This document shows, piece by piece, positions 55,801 through 64,000 of a stretch of DNA of 64,000 nucleotides. The DNA lies in assembly GCA_022701365.1 (NCBI GenBank), contig JAKUHH010000053.1, forward strand, positions 63,208 through 127,207. The letters are read 5' to 3'. The notes beneath the pieces were generated by a model. That model saw nothing but the letters and a program-made list of their open reading frames with translations. It searched no databases and was not told where the DNA came from. The translations under genes were made by a program, and so were the position numbers. Numbering within the stretch: position 1 is the stretch's first letter; every line of letters begins with the position of its first letter. Source of the stretch: Mycocentrospora acerina (taxonomy: Eukaryota > Ascomycota > Dothideomycetes > Pleosporales).

Positions 55801-57490
55801 TGTATTAGTGTGATGTCTGAGTATCTTGGGAGACACTAGGAGCCTGCTAGTCGGCTAGTCGTACAACGGTGTGATTAATCCACATGATCCTCGGCCTACC
55901 CGGGGAACGCAAAGAATAGCATCCATCTAGTGGTGGTGTCTCTATTTGAACTTGCATCTCCTTTGTGCATTGGATATCACCCGTTACATCTTTGAATTCT
56001 TAAAAAATTATCTTCTACACTTTTGTATTCTTCTTCCGTTGACATTAACTTTATTGAATATCGCTTGTTGTACTCTTGTAATACTCTTATTTGCCTTCTA
56101 ACTCTGATTGAAGATAGCCTGTTGCAGCTTTATATCCTTCTGGTAGCCCTCTAACCTTGATTAAATATCACCTGTTACACCTTTACATCCTTCTTTTTGT
56201 CCTCTAACCTTGATCGATATCGAGATGATTCACGCTTATACTGATTGCCAATTCTATAAAATTCTGTTCAAGTCTTGCGGTTTTGAGGGGTCTCATCAAC
56301 CATTCTACCGGTATCGATCTTACGAGCGCTTAGGGTGAGAACTTTTGGACTAGTTGCGTTCAGTATGAGAATTTGATGTATAAGTGATAATCCGCTTAAA
56401 AATTAGAGATCAAAGAGATGAAGATCATCTGCCCGGGGTGTGGACCTGACTACCCGCTCAGTCGGAGTCTGATGTTAGGAGCTGTGAGGTTGGTGCATGT
56501 GCTTTGGCACAAAAGACAAGCTGTGTAGCATGTGCGCTCTGGGAAATATATTGAATCAGTGATATATTAAGTGCGACAATGTGCCAGATAAACTTTGTTT
56601 CATTGAAGGATGTTCGCGAAGTTGTGAGCTGCAAACCATGCCACGTACCACTGTAACTTCGGGTTATGGATCTGTAGAAGTGACCTATGTGCCCTACGCT
56701 TGCTCTCAAGGACCACATCTTCAATGCGAATCGTTCGCTACAGTGCCATATTACGCTACTCCATTTGGACTATGAGCGCCCGGCAGGAAATTTTCGAAAA
56801 ACAGTATTGTTATTCAGCTTTATCTAGCTAAAGTTTGCTTGATTATACTTTCAGAATCGCCATCTCGGCATTGGCCGCATGGCGATTTAATCATTCGTTG
56901 CGGCCACCGTTTCGAAGGCATTCCTCAAACACGAGATTTTTAGCGCCCTACCAGCGTGCCCTAGTCCACACTCAAACCTCAAACGCGTCTACGCAGAGTG
57001 TTTACAAAGTTTTGGGAGAGGCTGCGAGACCCCTACCTCATTTGCACAAGACTCGCTCACTCTGGCAAATCTAGGCGTTTCATTGTTAAGGAATTTTCGA
57101 CAAGTCGTCCACTACCATAAATTAACCCTGGAAAGAAGTAATATTCCAATAGACGAGGGGTTCCGAATAACTAAACGATGTAATTGAAGTAGATCACAAA
57201 GTCAAACACCTTTGCACCACCTAGTCACACCATTTCTGCCATACAGTCAATATGCGTCCTGCGCATATCAAGGTTTCTCTCAGAACGCGCAAGCTACCAA
57301 TGCGAAGGTACTGCCGGTTTCGGCTAGGTACATGGATCACTAGTTACTCTGAACTCTCAGGAATATCAGATAGCAACGGGAGTGATAGTACAATCACTGA
57401 TGGATCGCACGGCGATTGCCTGCTGGGGTAGTACAAAACTTCTGATAATTCCCAGTGTACCCATCTTGACGACTCACTCAACTGCACAAA
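52824..57490. other. 4.7-kb gene-free stretch
   Basis: The longest empty stretch in the window. No open frame above about 130 codons, no domain and no tRNA was seen. It contains the diverged tandem repeats at about 55,974-56,220. I saw no long terminal repeat, target-site duplication or reverse-transcriptase motif by eye. It may be decayed repeat DNA, but that is inference. Confidence 0.45.
55974..56220 (+). repeat. Diverged tandem repeat, about 53-54 bp unit
   Basis: Three contiguous imperfect copies begin at about 56,060, 56,114 and 56,167. They share ATCRCCTGTTRCACYTTTAY and CCTCTAACCTTGAT-like parts. A fourth copy starts at about 55,976, set off by some 30 extra bases. Confidence 0.65.
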
Positions 57491-58553
57491 ATGGATTCCC
57501 CTAGACATAAGACTGTTCCTTCCAAGCGCATCTCTGTCTCCTCCATCTCATCTATCGAATCATTTGAATCTTCAGTTTCTCGAGCCTTGTCGTCTCCTGC
57601 TTCATTAAAACCTCCTCCTTTAAATCTGTTCAAAAGTAACGTATTCTTCTCTACTATGGACGAGACGAACTTCCGAGAGAAAAGTGCTGGCTTGCCATTT
57701 CATGAACCCAGTCATATACCACCACCAGAGAGTGAGCGACCTCACCAAAATCTACGTACAGAGATCAATGCATTTCTGGGCGAACTAATTGGGACTTTTA
57801 TGTTCCTATCCATGGGCTTCGCCAGCGCGCAAATTGCTCTGAATGCAGCTGGTTCAAACGAGTCCACATCAAGCGGAAAACCCGACATCAATAAGCTCCT
57901 CTACATCTCCTTTGCATTTGGGGTATCTCTCGCCGTCAACGTCGCCATCTTCGCTGACATTAGTGGCGGGAAGTTTAACCCTGCGGTAAGTACATCCAAA
58001 CGACTCAAATCCTACAGTCCCCGCTTTTTGTGGCTATGCCTTCAACATTTTAGAGATCGCCATATCCAAGGTGAATGAAACCATAATTGACTTGATATTG
58101 CACTAGGTAACCACGGCTCTCTTTGTTACTGGAAAGATCCACTGGCAACAGGCAATTCATACCATCGTCGCTCAACTAATTGCCGGTATAGCAGCGGCGT
58201 GGTTCATTGCTGGTGTACTACCCGGTCCGCTCATCATTGCTACAACACTTGACCAATCAATGTCCGTCACACGTGGTCTCTTCTTAGAAGCCTTTGTCAC
58301 GTCCCAACTCGTCTTGACTATTCTAATGTTGGAAGCTGGGCCGGCCAAGCCCGCATACATAGGCTTTGCGTTATTCGTTGCCCATTTGTCATGCGCATTC
58401 TTCACTGGAAGCAGTCTGAATCCTGCTCGAAGCTTTGGGCCTGCATGTGTAATCGGTTTTACAGAGTATCATTGGATCTACTGGCTTGGACCGCTGATGG
58501 GATCTTTGGTAGCGAGCGGCGAGTATTATTTGATTACTTCTCTGAGACAATGA
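57491..58553 (+). CDS. Aquaporin (MIP family channel)
   Basis: Membrane water channel. Two exons, 57491-57985 and 58107-58553, give 313 aa. The 121-nt intron splits the first pore motif, GGKFNPA / VT. The second pore motif is GSSLNPARSFGPA. Six membrane spans can be placed: FLGELIGTFMFLSMGF, LLYISFAFGVSLAVNVAIF, AIHTIVAQLIAGIAAAWF, GLFLEAFVTSQLVLTILML, YIGFALFVAHLSCAFF and WIYWLGPLMGSLVASG. A His in span 5 (VAHL) and the Arg after the second NPA fit a water-selective filter, not a glycerol channel. The N-terminal 90 residues are a Ser/Pro-rich cytosolic extension, longer than in yeast water channels and a likely site of phosphorylation. Confidence 0.92.
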
Positions 58554-59489
58554 GTGAGAAGGGAGAAGAGGTTTACAGCTAAATGAAATGTAGTTGGAGG
58601 TTTTGGAGATCAACGCATAATGTGTAAGACTGGTAAATCATAATTGGGATGTTTATTTAGGATGAGATGGCAGGGAGTAATCAGATTGAAGTTTGACAAC
58701 ACAACATTTCTGCTACTCATCGGATACAGATGTCGTGTTGAAGTCTATACTAAAGTCTTCCCGACACCAAGTAGTCCCAGTGAAAGATTCTATTGCCAAC
58801 TAAAAAAAGTTTAACCCACTGAAAATTAATGTGTCTAGGTATGTTTTAAATGCGCACGTCAAGAGTGTATGGAACTGGCGGTAAATGCTGACTCTTTGGA
58901 AAGCTTGCGAAGCGAGCTTAGATGTCATGAGAAGAAGGGCTTCTTAATGCACGATTGCAGATATCGCAATGGAAAATTGAGAATAAATAACACATCTTTA
59001 CAAACTAAAAGGTTGATGCGTTTTTGTACTCGTTTTTCTACGTGAGAGAGTGAAATGCTTGACAGGAGATTATGTCAGTAGTTGGATGACTCCAGAGACA
59101 ATCCACAATGTCAGCGAGAAACGGAACATTTTTGAAGTCATGCAAAGATAATTCCATTGCGCGTCGCTTCAATCTAATCCATAGAATTCACAAATCAATT
59201 TAATTTGCGGCAAAGAATGATTTGAAGTCCTCAAACAACAACATGCCGATTGTGTACTGTGCCATTCACACCTCAATTGTCCTGTCCTACTATATGCGCA
59301 CTCCGCTGTCGCCTTTGCTAAAAACTTCACAATGTCCTTGGAGGATGAATTGAAAATACACAATCAACACTGTTCGAGATTTTCTCTAACAATGCTCAGA
59401 GGTACAAATATGTCGAGAATCAAGAATAATACCAAATTCTCAACAACAACTCAAATTGAGTCATCTTCCATTGAATAATAATCGCCAGC
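58554..59489. other. Intergenic stretch
   Basis: AT-rich DNA between the aquaporin and amidase genes, both plus strand. No gene was seen. The amidase promoter lies at the right end. Confidence 0.5.
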
Positions 59490-61175
59490 ATGCAACAAGA
59501 TATCCCTCTACTCAAGGACATCACAATCCCCGACATATGCCAGGGTATTGAAGAGGGGCACTTCACCTCGAAAGACCTCGTCAAAACATACATCGCCCGC
59601 ATCAACCAAGTCGACCATGAATTCCACTCCGTCATTGAAACAAACCCCGATGCCCTCAGTATTGCCGAAGTCCTGGACACGGAGCGAGTAGAAAAAGGCC
59701 GTCGAGGTCCTCTCCACGGCCTGCCTATCCTCCTCAAAGACAACATTCCCACGCTCGACCGCATGGAAACAACATGCGGATCTCTCGCTCTCGTAGGCTG
59801 CAAACCCCCCAAGGAGGCTGCCATCACGACAATACTAAGAAAATCAGGAGCAGTCATTCTTGGAAAGACAAATATGGCGGAGTGGGCAGGCTTCCGCTCA
59901 ACGAGCGGATGTAGTGGCTGGAGTGCGCGTGGAGGCCAAACCAAGGGGATCTACTATCCAGGGATGAAGGCGAGTGGAAGTAGTTCGGGGAGCGCGATTG
60001 CGACATCACTGGGGCTCTGCTTTGCTGCTATAGGAACTGAGGTGTGTAGTGTTTGAACGTGGGAAGATACGCAACTAACTAGTGGATTAGACAAACTACA
60101 GCATTACTTCTCCGGCTGAGAAGTCGGGGATAATTGGGTTCAAGCCAACGCGTAGCTTGCTTCCGTCCGAGGGGATTGTGTATGCGTCGCAACGATACGA
60201 CACAGTTGGCGTGTTGACTCGTACGGTGAATGATGCTCGGCTTATATGCGCAGAACTAATTAATCGTTGTGAGAAACAGAAGAAGCTTCATTCCCTCAGT
60301 ACTGATGATATCAGTATAGAATTATCAGGCCTACGCATCGGTGTGCCCCAGAAGCTTCGCGAATTGAGCAACATTCCCCAATCTAAACACGACGCATTCG
60401 TTAACGTGTTGCAGAACCTACAGGATGCTGGTGCGGATATCGTAGGATTTGAGAACATCAAGGGCGCAGAGGAATTCGAAGCTCTTTCTCCCTTGAAGAA
60501 ACACATTATCCTCGACACTGATATGAAAATCGCCATCAATGCGTACCTCTCTTCCCTGACAACTAACCTACATGGCATTAAGGATCTTGAAGATCTCATT
60601 GAATTCCTCAAAGTTTGCTCCGAAGAATCGTATCCGTGGAGAAACGTAGAGGTTCTTGAGCGTGCACAGGCTACGCACCCAAGTAATAATCTCTATCGGA
60701 AGATGTTAGAAAGAGACGTATACTTCATTGGAGAAGGCGGTATCGCCAGTGCTCTGGACACGCACAGCTGTGATGTTCTACTAATACCCGCACTATCCAC
60801 TACCATGCAGTGTTTTGCGGCAAAAGAGGGAAGCCCAGTAATGAGTGTCCCAATGGGTATTTTCCCCGAGGGAACGGCGATAGAGAAGGACCCAAAGAAT
60901 GGGCTGATCAATGTTGCGCCTGGGATACCGTAAGTTTGGGACCTTTTGTTTCAAATAAGAATGACGATATATGCTGACATGACTGCAGATTCTCTGGTTA
61001 CCTGTTCGGCCGAACTGGCCGAGACGAGGATGTGGTGAGGGTCGGGTATGCAATGGAGCGATTGACTATGATTCGTGATAAGTTGAAACCTTATTTACAG
61101 CCGGCCGCGGAACTTGGAGATATAGCATCATCGAGAGATCCAACGTGCTTTGAAAATGATGGATTGAAGAAGTAG
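59490..61175 (+). CDS. Amidase-signature family hydrolase
   Basis: Hydrolase of small amides. Three exons, 59490-60041, 60091-60929 and 60989-61175, give 525 aa; introns are 49 and 59 nt. The catalytic Lys is in LLKDNIPT (K83) and the cis-Ser is in GSSSGSA (about 164-165). The nucleophile Ser should be S188, but its box reads GTETNYSITSPAEKSG where fungal amidases usually have ETDGSI; the join falls exactly here, across the first intron. Other family parts are RRGPLHGLPILLKDN, SGAVILGKTNMAEWAG and GFKPTRSLLP. There is no signal peptide, so it is cytosolic. The substrate is unknown. Confidence 0.88.
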
Positions 61176-61433
61176 ATTTAGTCCGACCATTGATTAAACT
61201 TCCTTGGTGTGTCCCTTTCCCTACGACAGCGAAGGATCCAACGGCTCCACTACCTAGGGGGCTTTAAAGTAGTCTAACACTTCATGAAGTAATTTCTTTC
61301 CCAGCTCAAGTGCACAGTTTCCCACATTTTGAGGGTCTCAATCCCTATGCTGTCGGGCACCGTGATTCTCAAAGACGTGATTATTGGTACTAACACAGTC
61401 GATGTTACCGAATACAATCATATCTTGGCCATT

Positions 61434-61994
61434 TCATTTCTCGTCCTCACTCTCCGGAAAGCTCCAATCACTAGATTGAGCATATTCATAGTCATAGTCG
61501 TAGCCATCGCCATCGTCATTTTGTTCCAGCTTCTGATGAGAGGGTGATTTGGGACGCCGTTTCTTGGTCTGATTATTGTATGATGGCGAAGCAGACCGCT
61601 GTCGTTTCTCTGTGACACGAGAAGAGCTAGGCACTTGTAAAGCCACAGGGGCTTCACTCTGGACTTCCTCCACTTCTTTGACGTAGGGGTTTTCGTAACC
61701 ACCTTGGCTGGCGTTCGCATACCTTCGCTGGATCCGTTCAATGATTTCGTTTTCTCTCTTTCCATGGCCATGTTGAGGGAACTTGGCAGTCGCGAGGGCC
61801 CATTGTTGGAGATCACGGACCGATCTTGAGGCATACTTGGGGGCAATCTGATCATCAGCTTGGTGATCTTTATCTTCTTGGTTCTTTTTTGGCCACTTGT
61901 TATTGTTGTTGCTCCTGTATGGATGCCAGCTGTGTTTCGAAGACCGCGTATTTTCGTCCTGCCGGTTTTGCTGGTATGAGTACGAGTCTTTCAT
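61434..61994 (-). CDS. Hypothetical low-complexity, basic/acidic protein
   Basis: Intronless frame of 186 aa. It is hydrophilic throughout, with an Asn run, an internal helix-prone stretch (RSVRDLQQWALATAKFP, NEIIERIQRRYA), a basic KKRRPKSPS patch that could be a nuclear signal, and an acidic Asp/Tyr/Glu tail. There is no cysteine or membrane segment. The central stretch looks coding, but no family is recognised. It is convergent with the amidase gene. It could be a nuclear or RNA-associated protein; this is inference from composition only. Confidence 0.5.
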   Translation of the reverse strand: MKDSYSYQQNRQDENTRSSKHSWHPYRSNNNNKWPKKNQEDKDHQADDQIAPKYASRSVRDLQQWALATAKFPQHGHGKRENEIIERIQRRYANASQGGYENPYVKEVEEVQSEAPVALQVPSSSRVTEKRQRSASPSYNNQTKKRRPKSPSHQKLEQNDDGDGYDYDYEYAQSSDWSFPESEDEK

Positions 61995-63006
61995 CCTGCC
62001 TGGATGTATTGGTGGAAATTTGATTGTGATTGCGCAAATACACCGTCAGAGGTAAGGGCACATGGAAGATGTGTAGTCAGCAGAGAGGGCGCGTGGCAGG
62101 GGCTTCTGCTTGACAGACAAAGATGTCCACCTCCAGACTATACTCTCACTTTCACCTTGAATTTGTCCTACACTTTCACTGCTGCATCTGACGAGGCTTT
62201 GCACAGCTTGTCTAGCACCAGGTGTGATTCTTCTGTGGTGCATTACGAGGCTGTTCGAAAGATCTACGCCCCTTGCGTACGACACGTGTCGGGGATGTGG
62301 GTAAGAAGCGAAACCAAGCTTGGCGAACGATGCAAACGCCTCATTTCAACGTCACCTCCCTTTGTCACATCGCCAAATCCAAAGTTGTATCTTCCACTCT
62401 CTTCTCCAAACCTCGGCATTGCCATGAGTCGTGCTTTCGCTTCCTCTCGGAAACCGCTCCAAAGCTGCTGTATCGGCGGCTAGCGCTTGTCGCACATGCC
62501 CGATATTAAATCGCTTGACCACTCCTCTGGGTTTCTGCCGGATGTTTTCGAAGCGCACCCAATAATTCTTTGCGCTTGGCGATAACACTCTCGGAGGCCA
62601 CGTCGTCAACCTGTCGGTGTACGCCGTTGCAGCGTTGGGGAATCCCCCGTGAAGGTTACCTACTGATCACAGAACTGTGCATTACATGGAAGAATACACA
62701 TGCAGTTTGAGAATACAGATAGAGGCGAGCCGCGCAATAACGCGCGACTCGCGCTTGCGTCTGCACATGTGAGGCGTTCGTGCAAGCCTATTTTTGATGC
62801 AGCTATGCGTCCATATCCCATAATAGACAGACATCATTGGCCAGTCATTCTTAAAAAGCCACTTGCGGCCGTATTTTCAAGTTGTATTGCATGGATGAGC
62901 GGCCTTGAGGAATTGCATCGCCTCCCAAGAAGAAGCCGGAGATGAAGAAAAAATCGTTTACGCGTCTTCTTCTCCTATCTTCCTTTCTCTTCACCCATAT
63001 GTGATC
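61995..63006. other. Divergent intergenic region
   Basis: Promoter space for the low-complexity protein (minus) and the methyltransferase (plus). Open frames up to 159 codons (62004-62483) have no motif and no splice partner, so I do not call them. Confidence 0.45.
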
Positions 63007-64000
63007 ATGGCTTCCCCCACTGAAATTACAAACACGGACGCCAGCGCATCCAGCAGCAATATAACGAGTACAGATGAGGCTAGCAGCTCTGATGTATCAT
63101 TTGAGGCAGATGCAAGGCATACCGCCCCCGCACAAACTCCATTGGCTAATCTCCTTGGGACGAACAGCGAGACGAGCGCGACTCTGCGTACGGCGACCAT
63201 CAGACTTCGTACGTTCGATGCAAGAGCGGCGGTTCTCTCAAAACTTAAAAGCTGACTTTGTAAAGTTACACCATGTCAGCAACCTCGTCTGTGTTCAATT
63301 TCCGCTTTGAGAACGGTAGGCGATACCATGCCTATGCCGAGGGAAAGTATGTCTTGCCAAACGACGAGGTGCGCGCTATGTCTTCTCTCTGAGTCGCAAA
63401 CATGATTGCTCACCACACTCAAGTACAGACTGAGGCAGATAGACTTGACTTGCAACATCACGCTATGCGCTTGACATTAGATGGAAAGCTTAACCGAGCG
63501 CCCATCCCAGAGGATGTTCAGAGTGTACTTGACCTAGGTTGCGGTACAGGAATCTGGTCCATCGAGTTTGCCGACGAGTACCCTTCTGCTCGAGTCCTTG
63601 GAACAGACCTAAGTCCAATACAGCCTTTGTCTGTCCCTCCGAATTGCGAGTTCCTCATCGACGACTTCGAACAGGATTGGATCTTTCATCAAGAGTTTGA
63701 CTATATTCATACCCGTGCCTTGGTTGCAGCCATAAAAGACTGGAATCGATTCTTCACCCAGGCTTATACTAACCTCAAACCTGGAGGTTATATCGAGTGC
63801 CAGGAGTTGACGTTCCCAATCTGGTGTATGGACCCCAGTGTCACGGCCGAGAACTCACCTCTTGTACGCTGGTCGGAGCTGTTTATTGAAGCCGCTGCCA
63901 AAGTTGGAATAGATGCTACCGGTCCTCGCCATCTCGCACCAAAGCTTCGCGACGCTGGTTTTACCGGTATCAACGTGAAGACATATAAATGGCCAGTTGG
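63007..64000 (+). CDS. LaeA-like SAM methyltransferase, 5' part (runs off the window)
   Basis: Exons 63007-63208, 63280-63368 and 63429 to beyond the window end. Introns are 71 and 60 nt with GTACGT and GTGCGC donors. The N-terminal 65 residues are Ser/Thr-rich and disordered. The family box ENGRRYHAYAEGKYVLPNDE spans exon 2, followed by DRLDLQHH. SAM motif I is VLDLGCGTGIWSIEFA, then ARVLGTDLSPIQP, LIDDFEQDW and LKPGGYIECQEL. This is the TAM/LaeA-like group of fungal methyltransferases, some of which regulate secondary metabolism and development, although most copies are of unknown role. About 288 residues are visible; the C-terminal part is missing. Confidence 0.9.

Noticed and set aside
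62004..62483. 159-codon plus-strand frame upstream of the methyltransferase
   Set aside because: No motif, no splice partner, and it overlaps frames on the other strand in promoter DNA.

Overview
The window is nuclear DNA of a filamentous ascomycete (Pezizomycotina). The signs are many genes with short introns (about 45-125 nt) carrying GT...CTAAC/CTGAC...AG signals, mixed strands, no operons, and fungal families: Zn2Cys6 transcription factors, Hsp30, a LaeA-like methyltransferase, a sphingolipid delta-4 desaturase and a cell-wall type GPI protein. A Dothideomycete, perhaps of the Pleosporales, is my best guess from the look of the proteins; this is inference. No base-composition figures were computed.

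Layout. 1-5 kb: a gene-poor start, an acid PNGase (PNGase A family) and a 94-aa orphan. 5-13 kb: a DUF1279 mitochondrial-type protein, an NodB-type polysaccharide deacetylase and a YCII-domain protein, separated by gene-poor stretches. 13.5-34.6 kb is the housekeeping core: RNR1 and mitochondrial ribosomal protein bL17m share a divergent promoter with four ACGCG cores, followed by a Dabb-domain protein, a small membrane protein, pectin methylesterase, MLH3, a basic/Ser-rich protein, a protein with an F-box-like helix, an SRR1-like protein and sphingolipid delta-4 desaturase. 35.5-42.5 kb: two seven-exon Zn2Cys6 factors read head to head across 2.1 kb. 43-46 kb: a repeat-dense block with two unrecognised membrane proteins, one of them a five-exon gene rebuilt here from its splice phases, and a perfect 16-bp minisatellite. 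46-64 kb: an F-box protein, an intron-containing tRNA-Ala(AGC), Hsp30, a small GPI-type protein, a 4.7-kb gene-free stretch, an aquaporin, an amidase, a low-complexity nuclear-type protein and the 5' part of a LaeA-like methyltransferase cut by the window edge.

How genes work together. RNR1 (dNTP supply) and MLH3 (mismatch repair and meiotic recombination) are both genome-maintenance genes but lie 7 kb apart with others between, so this is not a cluster. The head-to-head factor pair is the only arrangement that suggests linked regulation, but no biosynthetic or transport cluster lies beside it. I see no transposase, reverse transcriptase, CRISPR array or secondary-metabolite backbone gene. 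I found no clearly new multi-gene system. The parts most worth a second look are the 43-46 kb block, the two GC-AG introns, and an amidase with an altered nucleophile motif.

Gene models were built by hand from splice signals and reading phase. Where exon phases add up and family motifs join across the junction the model is strong; weaker models are marked.
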